33,358 nucleotides of DNA. Origin: Chloroflexi bacterium UBA6077 (GTDB taxonomy: Bacteria > Chloroflexota > UBA6077). The position numbers and the translations under genes were made by a program. The stretch lies in NCBI GenBank assembly GCA_002436065.1, contig DIXP01000032.1, positions 1 through 33,358 on the forward strand, written 5' to 3'. Within the stretch, counting starts at the first letter, position 1. The number at the start of each line of letters is the position of its first letter. The notes beneath the pieces are model-generated. The model worked only from the letters and a program-made list of their open reading frames with translations, was not told where the DNA came from and searched no databases. This document shows, in pieces, positions 21,885-30,658 of this stretch.

Positions 21885-23279
21885 ATGCTACCGCTGTGGC
21901 GTCGACTGGACATCTCCGTTCCCTTCCACCGTCTCTTCCCCATGTTCCTGGAGGACCGATATCCGGTCTTTCTTGACAGCAGCGTGGCCCACCCTCGATT
22001 GGGGCGCTTTTCGTACATAGTGGCCGAGCCCTTCCTGGTGATTCAGTCTAAGAATGGCGTCATCACAGTCGAGGGGGATGGACCCGCCGAGACCACAGAA
22101 GGTGATCCCTTCGAGCAGCTACGCCGAACCCTGTCCGCGTTTCCCACGGAGAACGTACCGGGACTGCCACCATTCCAGGGAGGGGCCGTTGGCTACTTCG
22201 GCTACGATCTCGCCCACCACACCGAGCGGCTTCCCAAAACCGCTATCGACGATGTCGCCATCCCAGACATGGTAGTTGGCCTCTACGACTGGGTCCTTGC
22301 CCACGATCACACCTCCGACGATACCTGGCTTGTCAGTCTTCCCGTCCCGCCCGGAGGCTACCCTGGCGCAGAAACCCGCTTGGAGGAGATAGGCCGAAGG
22401 GTAGAACGCGGACAGACGGAGAGCTTGCCGTCGACCACGACGCGGACGGCCGGAGTACCCATGTCCAACTTCACCCGAGAGGCATACTTGACCGCCATCC
22501 GGAAAGCCAAGGAGTACATCGCGGCGGGAGACATCTACCAGGTGAACCTCTCCCAACGGTTCCATGTGCCGCTACCGATGAGTCCCTGGCAGCTTTACTC
22601 ATCCCTACGTCGGGTCAGTCCAGTACCATATGCGGCATACCTTGGGCTCGGGGAGTTCACCGTGGTGAGCGGCTCACCGGAGTTGTTCCTCAGAAAAGAG
22701 GGCGGAGAGGTGGAAACCCGACCCATCAAGGGCACGAGGCCGCGGGGCAAGACGGCTGAGGAAGACCGCCTCCTAGCCGAGGAGCTGGTCGCCAGCGAGA
22801 AGGATCGAGCCGAGAACGTCATGATCGTGGACCTCATGCGGAACGATCTCGGCAAGGTCTGTTCGGTGGGATCGGTCAGAGTGCCGGAGTTGTACCACCT
22901 GGAGAGCTATGCTACCGTCCACCATCTGGTCTCTGCCGTAGTGGGGACCCTGGGAGATCGGCAGGACGCCGTATCCTTGCTGAAAGGCTGCTTCCCTGGA
23001 GGCTCCATCACCGGCTGTCCCAAGATCCGCTCCATGGAGATCATAGACGAGTTGGAGCCCACTCAGCGGGGGGTCTACTGTGGCTCCATCGGGTTTATCG
23101 GCTTCAACAGCAACATGGATACCAGCATAGTCATTCGGACGGTGGTGGCGAAGGGAAACCATGCCTACTTCCAGGTGGGGGGAGCCATCGTCGCCGATTC
23201 GGATCCCGAGGCCGAATACCAGGAAACGCTCGATAAGGCCCGAGCGATCATCATGGCACTTGGAGGTCGAACTCCGTGA
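21885..23279 (+). CDS. pabB: Aminodeoxychorismate synthase component I
   Basis: A 464-residue chorismate-utilising enzyme that, with a glutamine amidotransferase, makes 4-amino-4-deoxychorismate for folate. ATG 21885 (MLPLWRRLDIS) follows AGGGGGTG; earlier in-frame ATGs give unrelated leaders. The motif VETRPIKGTRPRG has the Lys of PabB (PIKGT), where anthranilate synthase has Ala. Other conserved parts are GGAVGYFGYDLA, AGDIYQVNLSQRF, SEKDRAENVMIVDLMRNDLG and CFPGGSITGCPKIRSMEII. It overlaps pabC by 4 nt. No pabA amidotransferase is present in the window. Confidence 0.93.
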   Translation: MLPLWRRLDISVPFHRLFPMFLEDRYPVFLDSSVAHPRLGRFSYIVAEPFLVIQSKNGVITVEGDGPAETTEGDPFEQLRRTLSAFPTENVPGLPPFQGGAVGYFGYDLAHHTERLPKTAIDDVAIPDMVVGLYDWVLAHDHTSDDTWLVSLPVPPGGYPGAETRLEEIGRRVERGQTESLPSTTTRTAGVPMSNFTREAYLTAIRKAKEYIAAGDIYQVNLSQRFHVPLPMSPWQLYSSLRRVSPVPYAAYLGLGEFTVVSGSPELFLRKEGGEVETRPIKGTRPRGKTAEEDRLLAEELVASEKDRAENVMIVDLMRNDLGKVCSVGSVRVPELYHLESYATVHHLVSAVVGTLGDRQDAVSLLKGCFPGGSITGCPKIRSMEIIDELEPTQRGVYCGSIGFIGFNSNMDTSIVIRTVVAKGNHAYFQVGGAIVADSDPEAEYQETLDKARAIIMALGGRTP

Positions 23280-24142
23280 GAGACCGGCTTATCTACCTGA
23301 ACGGCAGCCTCGTCCGGGATGACAGTGCGCATCTTTCAGCCATGGATCGCGGCTTTACCCTGGGCGATGGGGTGTTCGATACGTTGAGTGCGATTAGTGG
23401 CAAGCTCTTCAGACTGACCGATCACCTTGAGAGGCTGGTCGGTGCGGCCGGTACGATAGGCCTCAAGATGCCCGTGGAGAAGTCCGCGTTGGCAGGGGCG
23501 ATTGCCGCGGTCCTCGAGTCCAACGACCTTGCGAGCGCTTTGGTGCGGGTTACCATCAGCCGAGGCATCCCCGTCGAACGAGGTCTCCTTCCCCCGACGA
23601 ATCCCTCTCCATGCCTGGCCATCTCTGCGATGCCCTTCGGGGGCTATCGGAGGGAACTGTTCGAGAGAGGATATCGGGCAGCAGTCTCGAGGATCCGCCG
23701 CAACGAGACATCTCCCCTAAGCCGCATCAAGTCCTGCAACTACCTGGACTCTGTCCTCGCCCGAATGGAGACCAGCGCCCAGGGGGCCGAGGAGGCCCTT
23801 CTCCTCAACACCGCGGGTAATCTGGCGTGTGGGGCCTCCAGCAACGTCTTCCTCGTCAAGGATGAGGTCCTGGTGACGCCGGACCTGGAGAGCGGGGTTC
23901 TAGACGGGATAGTCCGGAGGACAGTGCTGGAGTTGGCGGCCCACCTGGGGCTCCCATCCATTCAGCGTCCGGTGCGGCCAGAGGAAGTGGATGAGGCTCA
24001 GGAGGTCTTCGTCACCAACACGGCCATCGGCATAGTGCCGGTTGTGGCCCTCGACGGTCGAGCCGTCGGCCGCGAATCAGTCCGCCCGGTGTCTACTAAA
24101 CTGCACCGAGCCTTCTGCGACCTCGTGACCCATCGAGACTGA
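23276..24142 (+). CDS. pabC: Aminodeoxychorismate lyase-like class IV aminotransferase
   Basis: A 288-residue PLP enzyme starting at GTG 23276 in a GTGA overlap with pabB. The sequence MRDRLIYLNGSLVRDD, DRGFTLGDGVFDTLSAISG, SRIKSCNYLDSVLARMETSA (Lys as PLP anchor), GAEEALLLNTAGNLACGASS and TPDLESGVLDGIVRRTVLEL is typical of fold-type IV proteins. PabC, branched-chain and D-amino-acid aminotransferases share these motifs. The tight pabB linkage makes 4-aminobenzoate formation the best call. Confidence 0.88.
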   Translation: MRDRLIYLNGSLVRDDSAHLSAMDRGFTLGDGVFDTLSAISGKLFRLTDHLERLVGAAGTIGLKMPVEKSALAGAIAAVLESNDLASALVRVTISRGIPVERGLLPPTNPSPCLAISAMPFGGYRRELFERGYRAAVSRIRRNETSPLSRIKSCNYLDSVLARMETSAQGAEEALLLNTAGNLACGASSNVFLVKDEVLVTPDLESGVLDGIVRRTVLELAAHLGLPSIQRPVRPEEVDEAQEVFVTNTAIGIVPVVALDGRAVGRESVRPVSTKLHRAFCDLVTHRD

Positions 24143-24480
24143 AACCCTGCTCGCCAGCAGATTGGAGATCTCTCGCCCCTCTGGGCCTCGGGGTGAGAGC
24201 GCCCGACCATCCTCGCTGCACCTCCCACAGGGAGTACCCAACACTCCTATGGCCGCTGCCCGCGTGTATTGATCCCGATGCTGCGAACCAACACGGTCGG
24301 CATGAGCCGCAGCCTCCCAACCATCTCGTCCGATCAGCTTGAGGGGATCCTTCTATGCGGAATTATACTGCGGATGATTGCGCTCTACACCGCCTGCTTG
24401 GGCAACCTCTCCACAGATGGGCATCTTGTGAACTGGGCATCTTGTGCAATACCGAGGTCGGGTGATGGGGACACAAGAAG
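24143..24480. other. Intergenic region without a recognisable gene
   Basis: No convincing coding frame or RNA gene is seen between pabC and the tRNA-Pro terminator. The only regularity is a direct repeat GGGCATCTTGTG at 24419-24430 and 24435-24446. Confidence 0.6.
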
Positions 24481-24504
24481 GCCCGCCGGAAAATTCCGGC
24501 GGGC
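24481..24504 (-). terminator. Terminator of tRNA-Pro
   Basis: GCCCGCCGG (24481-24489) pairs perfectly with CCGGCGGGC (24496-24504) around AAAATT. On the minus strand it lies just after the tRNA 3' end and is followed by CTTCTTGTGT. Confidence 0.75.
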
Positions 24505-24508
24505 TAGT

Positions 24509-24586
24509 TGGTCGGGGCGAGTGGATTTGAACCACCGGCCTCAGCGTCCCGAACGCTGCGCGCTAACCAGGCTGCGCTACGCCCCG
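24509..24586 (-). tRNA. tRNA-Pro (anticodon CGG)
   Basis: On the minus strand the acceptor arms CGGGGCG and CGCCCCG pair fully, followed by discriminator A and an encoded CCA (24511-24509). The D arm is GCGCAGCCTGGTTAGCGCGC. The anticodon stem CAGCG/CGCTG encloses the loop TTCGGGA with anticodon CGG. The T arm has the GGTTCAAATCC loop region. CGG reads CCG, a common Pro codon in GC-rich genomes. Confidence 0.96.
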
Positions 24587-24603
24587 CTACGTATTGATTC
24601 TAC

Positions 24604-24664
24604 CACATGGCCCTTCAGGCGGCAAATGCTGGATCGCCAAATCACCAACCTGAAGGGCCATGTG
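24604..24664. repeat. 16-bp perfect inverted repeat
   Basis: CACATGGCCCTTCAGG (24604-24619) and CCTGAAGGGCCATGTG (24649-24664) are exact reverse complements separated by 29 nt. The element lies between the CGGC gene stop (24680) and tRNA-Pro, both leftward. It may terminate the CGGC transcript, although no T tract follows, or be a small palindromic insertion. Confidence 0.75.
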
Positions 24665-24679
24665 ATGCGATCCCCCTCG

Positions 24680-25003
24680 CTACGAATGCACCTTCAGGGC
24701 CACGGGCAGGCCGGTTGCCGTCGCGACGGCCTCCTGAAGCTGCTTGGCCCAGGGACAGTAGCCAACCAGGCAGTTGCCCAGGTGGATAACCTCCGCCCCC
24801 GCGCTCTTCAGCCGCTTGGCGCGCTCCACTGTCGCCTCGGGACCCTTGATCGGACAACCACCGCAGTCGTCGAAGCCCACCAGCTCCACGACATCGCTGT
24901 ACTCAGCCATAGCGGCGGTCTTCTCACGCACAGTCGGGAAACATTTATAGCCGGCACACTGCTTGGCTCGCTCGGCACACCGGATGATACCTATCTTCGT
25001 CAT
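24680..25003 (-). CDS. CGGC-domain small cysteine-rich protein (second copy)
   Basis: A 107-residue protein starting MTKIGIIRCAERAKQCAGYK at ATG 25003 behind AGGAGGAGAA. It has VELVGFDDCGGCPIKGPEAT and IHLGNCLVGYCPWAKQL, giving the same cysteine layout as the copy at 1949 and the CGGC-domain family. The role is unknown; the Cys-Gly-Gly-Cys pair suggests metal or thiol chemistry. It stands alone, divergent from a GT-C glycosyltransferase and upstream of tRNA-Pro, so context adds nothing about function. The divergence between the copies suggests separate subfamilies rather than a recent duplication. Confidence 0.8.
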   Translation of the reverse strand: MTKIGIIRCAERAKQCAGYKCFPTVREKTAAMAEYSDVVELVGFDDCGGCPIKGPEATVERAKRLKSAGAEVIHLGNCLVGYCPWAKQLQEAVATATGLPVALKVHS

Positions 25004-25108
25004 TTCTCCTCCTCATGGGAACAGATCTCCAGCCTCCCTGTTAGCCAAGGCAAGACTAGTACATAGTTCCTAGTTGTACAAGGGGCTCACTTCCAGTACA
25101 GTCCGGCC

Positions 25109-27121
25109 ATGAGACTACCACTCCGTCATCCGCGTCGCATCCCCAGACCACAATGGCCGGCATCGGCCTGGATCCTTCCACCGCTCGGCGCTGCCCTCCT
25201 CGTAGCCCACGGCTACGTCGTGTCGCTGCCAGACTCCCAGGCAACCCCCCTGATCCTGTTCGACCACCTCTTCAACATCGGCCTCACCGGACTCCTGCTG
25301 ATCGCATTCTGGTCCGTGGGCCTCAGGCTGCTTGGCCTGCTCGGCTGCGCGGATATGCCGTCCCTGCCAAAGGCACTGCTCTCCCTCTCCCTCGGGTTGG
25401 GGTGCGTGGCCTACACCCTGTTCGGCCTCGGCCTGCTGGGACTCTTCCAGCGACCCATCCTGGCCGGCGTGGTAGCGGCTCTCCTGGTTGTCGCCTCTCG
25501 CGAGGTAGCAAGGCCGCGAGTTGCATGGCAAGCCGCCCTCCAGAAGGGGTGGCGCACATTCGCCAGGACACCGGCTCCCGATCGGCTACTCCTCGTGATC
25601 GGGAGCGGCGGCTTCCTGGTGGCACTGGCCCTCGCCCTCGCCCCGCCCACCGACTACGACGGGCTGATGTACCACCTGGCAGTGCCTGCTAAGTTCCTGG
25701 AGGCCGGAAGGATCTACCCTATGCCCGAGATGGTCCAAGCCAACTTCCCCTTCACGGCCGAGATGATCTACAGCCTCGGCCTCGCGGTGGGCAGCGAATC
25801 GTTTGGGAGGTTGACGAATCTAGCGCTGTGGATGCTGCTGGTAGCCGGAACCTGGTGGACAGGGAATCGCTACCTCGGCGGGCGAACCGGCCTCCAAGCG
25901 GCACTGGTGCTGCTCACCGCCCCGGCAGCATATCTGGCCAGCTCCACCTGCGTCGAGATGATCTGGGCCGCCCTTATGTTGAGTGGCATACTGGCCTTCC
26001 TCCGCTATGTCGAGCAAGACAACCTTCGATTGGTTGCCCTGATGGGCATCATCAGCGGACTCGTACTGGGAACTAAGGAAGTTGCCATCGCCTCCCCAGC
26101 GTTTCTAGCCTGTGGAATCGGCGTTCACGATCTGCTGCGGCGGCGCCTCGGCTTGGTGGAGACCGCGCGACGGCTTATCCTCTTCTCCGCCATAACCGTC
26201 CTGGTAGCCTCACCCTGGTACCTGAAGAACTGGCTCTGGCTGGGCAGCCCTCTCTTCCCCCTTTTCACCGAGGCCGAAGAGTGGACGAGCTACTACCTAA
26301 CCACCGCGGGAGCCCCGAAGACCCTCGTCGGGCTGATTACCCTGCCGCTGGCTATCTTCTTTACCCCCGATGGATGGGTCTTTTCCGCGGCCATGCCCTC
26401 TTTCTTCTTCCTGTCCTACCTGTTTCTGGGGCTGCCCGCCATCTTCTTGACCGCCAGAAACCGGTACACATACTATCTTCTGCTGTTCGCCGCACTGTTT
26501 TTCGCCGTCTGGGCAGCTGGCTACCAGCTGGTGAGGTTCCTTTTCCCCGCCTTTCCTATCTTCAGCCTATTGGTGGCTCACGGCCTGACGGAGGGTCGAT
26601 GCCGGCATCATCGCCTGCCGGCCGGCATTAGGAGAGTGCTGCTGGCAACCTTTCTCGGGCTTAGTCTCTCACTACACCTGATATTGCTGAACGCTATCAA
26701 CCCTCTGGGGGTCCTAACTGGATTGGAGTCGCGGACTGGTTTCCTTGCCCAACCCCTCGCTGTGCAGATCTACTCAGCCACGCGATGGGCCAACGATCAC
26801 CTTCCCAAGGACTCACGGCTCTACATGATCGGAGCCGGCCAGGGCTATTACTTCCAGCACGACGCCCTGCTAGACAGCACGACGGCCAATCTCGACAGGA
26901 TGTTCGCAGGGGAATCGGATGCGGCGAAAGCACTGTCGTCGCTCAGGGAAGCCGGCTACACCCACCTGTTCTACAGCAAAGCGGACATGAACTGGCATCT
27001 TTCCCACCGAGATCCAGCCGGTCGGCTGCGCCGACTAGCGACGCTGCTCCAGGATCAGCTGGAGAAACATGCAGCCCTGCTCTACGAGGACGATGCGGTG
27101 ATGATCTACCAACTGGACTAA
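25109..27121 (+). CDS. GT-C-type polytopic membrane glycosyltransferase (PMT/ArnT-like)
   Basis: A 670-residue integral membrane protein with a dozen or so hydrophobic segments. The first extracytoplasmic loop has PPTDYDGLMYHLAVPAKFLE then GRIYPMPEMVQANFPF, resembling the acidic-residue loop of GT-C enzymes that use lipid-linked sugars. A C-terminal soluble portion of about 120 residues (from about ATRWANDHLPKDSRLYMIG) resembles domains that close such proteins. The acceptor and sugar are unknown. It is monocistronic as far as seen, converging on the metallopeptidase. The start ATG 25109 has no strong Shine-Dalgarno. Confidence 0.75.
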   Translation: MRLPLRHPRRIPRPQWPASAWILPPLGAALLVAHGYVVSLPDSQATPLILFDHLFNIGLTGLLLIAFWSVGLRLLGLLGCADMPSLPKALLSLSLGLGCVAYTLFGLGLLGLFQRPILAGVVAALLVVASREVARPRVAWQAALQKGWRTFARTPAPDRLLLVIGSGGFLVALALALAPPTDYDGLMYHLAVPAKFLEAGRIYPMPEMVQANFPFTAEMIYSLGLAVGSESFGRLTNLALWMLLVAGTWWTGNRYLGGRTGLQAALVLLTAPAAYLASSTCVEMIWAALMLSGILAFLRYVEQDNLRLVALMGIISGLVLGTKEVAIASPAFLACGIGVHDLLRRRLGLVETARRLILFSAITVLVASPWYLKNWLWLGSPLFPLFTEAEEWTSYYLTTAGAPKTLVGLITLPLAIFFTPDGWVFSAAMPSFFFLSYLFLGLPAIFLTARNRYTYYLLLFAALFFAVWAAGYQLVRFLFPAFPIFSLLVAHGLTEGRCRHHRLPAGIRRVLLATFLGLSLSLHLILLNAINPLGVLTGLESRTGFLAQPLAVQIYSATRWANDHLPKDSRLYMIGAGQGYYFQHDALLDSTTANLDRMFAGESDAAKALSSLREAGYTHLFYSKADMNWHLSHRDPAGRLRRLATLLQDQLEKHAALLYEDDAVMIYQLD

Positions 27122-27192
27122 GCTGCGGTCACCCAAGACCTCGTGACGCTGTAACGGTATGCCCTCTCGCATCGTGTGCCCCTGGACCCGCA

Positions 27193-29085
27193 TTATGGCA
27201 CAGCCTCCACCGAGTACCGATAACGGGCCGGCTCCGAAGTGTGTCTGGTGACGGATGAGACGACCAGCACGGCCTTCTCCAACCCACCATCGAGGTTCTG
27301 CAGAACCACAGTGGCCTCGCCGGAGGTGGCAACCGGCACCTGCTCCACGGTGATCTCTTTCCCGAAGCGGATCAACTGCAGGGAGAGGCGCTGGTCAAGC
27401 TGCCCATCGGTCCTCACGAAGCCGTCGGCGAACCACCCACCGCTATCGGCCTCGAAATCAGTTTTGTAGTCCAGTTCAGGGATCTCCAGGTCATCCACCG
27501 CAATGCCCGGGGCGTTGTAGGCATCATCGGTTACCAACTCGAAGCGCACCAGCACCAGGTCGCCCGCGTAGGGGCTCAGGTCCACCTTCTGCTGAGTCCA
27601 GCGAGGTGTATCTCCATTGCCGCTCCTACCGGTGAAGGCGGGACCCAGGCTGTTCCCATTGGGGTTGGACTCGGTCGAGTCGGTGGCCTTGAGGACGGAC
27701 CACGTCAGGCCGCCGTCCCTGGAGACCATGACGTAGCCGTAATCGTAGTCGTCCTCCAGGTCGTACCAGCTCCAGAAGCTCAGGGTCGCCTTGGACAGCT
27801 CACTGAGGTCGACCAGTCGGGTCAGCTTGGTGTCCACCATATCCCCGCGATTGCTCCACCAGAACAGCTGGCCGCTATGGGCCGGCGGCGCGATCACCCT
27901 GGCGGTGCGCTCCCCCTGAAAGTGCAGGGTGGCCTTGGACCAACGGCCGCCCAACTCGAGGTAGTCCGCCGCGAACTGATTGACGGTCCGATCGCGCCAA
28001 CCGGTCGTGGTGGCGCTGATCCGATCGGTGGCCGGAACCCTCACCGCCTGCTTCTCATAGCGATACCGGGGATCCCCTGTCCCGCTCTCATCGAGGTAGT
28101 TGGCCACCACCCAGTCCTTGAAGACATCCTCCATCGTCAGCTTGTGTCCCTGCGATGCCAGGAAGCGATCGAATGTGTCTGGGCCGCGAGTCTCCGAGGT
28201 AAGCAGGGTAGTGGCAGCCTGGTAGCCACCGAAGTGCTCCAGGAAGTAGCTCAAGAACAGGTAAGCAGCCCCGTAGTGGGGGGCCACATCGCCCTTGCCG
28301 CCGGCCCACCCAGTCAACTGAGTATCCGGCTTGGCCTCGAAGGAGTCCGCGGAGCCGGCAAGGAGACCCGCCGCCTCCGTCGCGATCTCGGCTGCCCCCT
28401 CCTTCACCCAGGTCTGCTCCGTACGGCTGGTGTTCCAATGGACCATGTGCTCGAACTCGTGAGCCACCACACCGTGATACTCGTCCGTGCCGGGCGCGAT
28501 GACGTCAACGTTCAGGTAGAGGATCTTGCGCTCGTTGCTGTAGGGCTGGATCGACCGCGGATAGCTATCCACCGATGTGAAGTAGCCCGCCACACCCGGG
28601 ATCTTTGCATGCAACAGGGTGACCCGCGGATCGCCATCCAGGCCGATCCAGGGCTCACGGCCGAAATAGCGCCGGTTCACGCTGTAGATCTTGTCTTCGA
28701 AGTATTGGGCCGATTCCCGCAGCTTACCCAAATCTACCTTGACGTCGTTTGCCACGTAACTGTAGGCGTGGGGAGTAATCGCCTGGAGAGTGGCTCTCAC
28801 GGTGTAGTATCGGTTGGCGGCCTCGTCCGACACCCAGAAGACGGTCTGGTCCCCCACCCTCTGCTCCGGAGGGGACACGAGCGTGGGCAGCACAGACTCC
28901 CTCGGGATCCCCTTCACCCTGGCCGCCAGCTCTCCCAGGTCGCGCCATGGCAGCTCCGTCCGCCTCAGAACCTCCTCGTTGGAGGGAGCAGGCGGCGGTG
29001 CCGTCTCGCCCAAGGCAGTGCCTGCCGTCAGGCCAAACAGCGTCATCACTATCGGCAACAGGAGAATGGAGAGGTATCTACCCAT
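27193..29085 (-). CDS. Secreted zinc metallopeptidase, immune-inhibitor-A-like
   Basis: A 630-residue protein with signal peptide MGRYLSILLLPIVMTLFGLT and probable cleavage near residue 25. The catalytic HEFEH is at about 209-213, in GVVAHEFEHMVHW, with a downstream EGAAE at about 229-233 as a candidate third ligand (gluzincin pattern). The C-terminal half has beta-rich segments (SKATLSFWSWYDLEDDYDYG, YAGDLVLVRFELVTDD, GIAVDDLEIPE) like the MAM/jelly-roll domains of InhA-type peptidases. No sorting motif is visible. It probably degrades external protein for nutrition or wall turnover. The gene starts 2 nt after the purine nucleoside phosphorylase stop, though a functional link is not obvious. 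Confidence 0.8.
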   Translation of the reverse strand: MGRYLSILLLPIVMTLFGLTAGTALGETAPPPAPSNEEVLRRTELPWRDLGELAARVKGIPRESVLPTLVSPPEQRVGDQTVFWVSDEAANRYYTVRATLQAITPHAYSYVANDVKVDLGKLRESAQYFEDKIYSVNRRYFGREPWIGLDGDPRVTLLHAKIPGVAGYFTSVDSYPRSIQPYSNERKILYLNVDVIAPGTDEYHGVVAHEFEHMVHWNTSRTEQTWVKEGAAEIATEAAGLLAGSADSFEAKPDTQLTGWAGGKGDVAPHYGAAYLFLSYFLEHFGGYQAATTLLTSETRGPDTFDRFLASQGHKLTMEDVFKDWVVANYLDESGTGDPRYRYEKQAVRVPATDRISATTTGWRDRTVNQFAADYLELGGRWSKATLHFQGERTARVIAPPAHSGQLFWWSNRGDMVDTKLTRLVDLSELSKATLSFWSWYDLEDDYDYGYVMVSRDGGLTWSVLKATDSTESNPNGNSLGPAFTGRSGNGDTPRWTQQKVDLSPYAGDLVLVRFELVTDDAYNAPGIAVDDLEIPELDYKTDFEADSGGWFADGFVRTDGQLDQRLSLQLIRFGKEITVEQVPVATSGEATVVLQNLDGGLEKAVLVVSSVTRHTSEPARYRYSVEAVP

Positions 29086-29087
29086 CG

Positions 29088-29930
29088 TTACTCATCACTC
29101 ATCACTCGTAGGACACCCCGCAGCAGTGACGCCAGGCCAGGAGCTGCGGCGTCGGCCACCGATACCACACCGGAATGGCCTTCAGTCCACTCGGCCGGGG
29201 CTCCCAACAGGACGTTGGTGACGCAGGATACCCCCAGCACCCGCATGCCGAGGGCGCGGGCAACCACCACCTCCGGCACGGTCGACATTCCCACGGCATC
29301 CGCCCCTATCTGAAGCAAAAAGCGAGCCTCAGCCGGCGTTTCGTAGCTGGGCCCAACCACCATGACGTACACTCCGCTGGTGACCGGCAGCCCCAGCGCC
29401 CGACCGATCTCCAGCGCCCGGAGTCTTAGCTCCTCGTCGTAGGCGGCGGCCATGGTCACAAACCGCTCCTGCCCGCCTGCCGGCCCCACCAGCGGGTTGA
29501 GCCCCGCCAGACCGGGCAGCGAGATGTGGTCCTCCAGCACCATCAAAGTCCCTGGCTCCAGGCCAGGCCGCAGCCCTCCGGAGGCATTGGTGACCATGAG
29601 GACCCCGGCTCCCAGGGCCCGAAGCAGCTGCACCGGGAATCCAACCTGGACAGGGGTGTACCCCTCGTAGAGGTGGGGCCTGCCGTTCATCGCCACCACC
29701 GGCACCCCTTCCAGTGTCCCCAGGACCAACTCTCCCCGATGGCCGGGCACCGTGGTGGTAGGAAAATTGGGGATCTGGTTGTATGGGATGGCGATGGCTG
29801 CCCCCAACTGGTTGGCCATGGCGCCCAGGCCGGAGCCCAGGATCATCCCCACCCGGGGCTCCATCCCGCATCTGGAGCGTACCGCCGCCACGGCCTCGGA
29901 GAGTTCGGTTGTCATCAGATTCTGGGTCAT
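29088..29930 (-). CDS. Purine nucleoside phosphorylase (trimeric class)
   Basis: A 280-residue enzyme that cleaves purine (deoxy)nucleosides with phosphate. Class I motifs are clear: ILGSGLGAMANQL (phosphate loop), VPGHRGELVLG, NGRPHLYEGYTP, VTNASGGLRPGLEPG and DAVGMSTVPEVVVARALGM. ATG 29930 and ATG 29915 are both possible starts. It lies 6 nt behind a HAD hydrolase and directly ahead of the peptidase gene, so HAD-PNP may act together in nucleoside salvage. The C-terminus runs into a short CTCATCA repeat at the junction. Confidence 0.95.
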   Translation of the reverse strand: MTQNLMTTELSEAVAAVRSRCGMEPRVGMILGSGLGAMANQLGAAIAIPYNQIPNFPTTTVPGHRGELVLGTLEGVPVVAMNGRPHLYEGYTPVQVGFPVQLLRALGAGVLMVTNASGGLRPGLEPGTLMVLEDHISLPGLAGLNPLVGPAGGQERFVTMAAAYDEELRLRALEIGRALGLPVTSGVYVMVVGPSYETPAEARFLLQIGADAVGMSTVPEVVVARALGMRVLGVSCVTNVLLGAPAEWTEGHSGVVSVADAAAPGLASLLRGVLRVMSDE

Positions 29931-29936
29931 CAGAGA

Positions 29937-30650
29937 TCAGCCCTCAGCTATCAGCGGTATCAGTCCTTCAAGGCTGTCGATCACAGGACAATCCACACGC
30001 CCGCTGTCACCTCTCCGGTCAATCAGCACCCCAGCTACGCCCGCAGCCCTGGCTCCCAGAATGTCCACATCGTAGAGGTCGCCCACGAAGAGAGCCTCCC
30101 TGGCAACCACCCCCAGCCTCTCCAGAGCAAGTACGAAGATGGCTGGATCCGGCTTCTGGATGCCCAGCTCCTGAGATGTAACCACCGTATCGAGAAAGGG
30201 TAGCAGCCCGTTCTGAGAGAGCAGGTCGTGGGTGGTACTGGGGCCGTTGGAGACGACGCCGAGCCTGAGCCCCATGCCATGGAGGCGCCGGCACATCGCC
30301 TCAGCCTCAGGAAACGCGACCCATATACCGACCCTGCCGAAGATGTGGGAGAGGTAGTCGGCCTTTGACCCATCGGGATCATCGAGCCCGAGATAGGCCA
30401 GCGCCTCGGCGTGAAAGTGACGCCAGAACGGCCCCTGATCGCCTCGATAGCCCAGATAGTAGCGCGAGTAGTAGCGCTCCGACTGCTGGCAGGCGCCACG
30501 CGCCTGCTCTGGAGAGATGCTGAGGCCCCAGTGGCGACAGGCTTCCTGCAGGGTCTCTTCGGGGCCACGAGGCATATGGATGAGGGTATCACCAGCGTCG
30601 AAAAGGACGGCGCGGAGCCCTTGGAAGGCAGCCACAGGGTTCGCCCCCAT
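29937..30650 (-). CDS. HAD-superfamily hydrolase
   Basis: A 237-residue phosphatase-type protein. Motif I is VLFDAGDTLIHM, with the nucleophile Asp and a second Asp three residues on. Motif II is VVSNGPS, motif III is the Lys in GIQKPDPAIF, and motif IV is FVGDLYDVDILGARAAG. The helical cap between motifs I and II fits the subfamily IA (haloacid dehalogenase/phosphoglycolate phosphatase-like) arrangement. The substrate is unknown. It lies 8 nt after the Xer gene and 6 nt before the nucleoside phosphorylase, consistent with an operon and perhaps a nucleotide or sugar phosphate. Confidence 0.9.
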   Translation of the reverse strand: MGANPVAAFQGLRAVLFDAGDTLIHMPRGPEETLQEACRHWGLSISPEQARGACQQSERYYSRYYLGYRGDQGPFWRHFHAEALAYLGLDDPDGSKADYLSHIFGRVGIWVAFPEAEAMCRRLHGMGLRLGVVSNGPSTTHDLLSQNGLLPFLDTVVTSQELGIQKPDPAIFVLALERLGVVAREALFVGDLYDVDILGARAAGVAGVLIDRRGDSGRVDCPVIDSLEGLIPLIAEG

Positions 30651-30658
30651 CGCCAGCC

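Noticed and set aside
24419..24446. Direct repeat GGGCATCTTGTG as CRISPR or iteron
   Set aside because: Only two 12-bp copies 16 bp apart, with no spacers, further copies or replication gene.
27877..29313. 478-codon open frame on the + strand
   Set aside because: It is wholly antisense to the metallopeptidase and PNP genes, has low-complexity GC-driven composition and no domain; the opposite strand has clear catalytic motifs.
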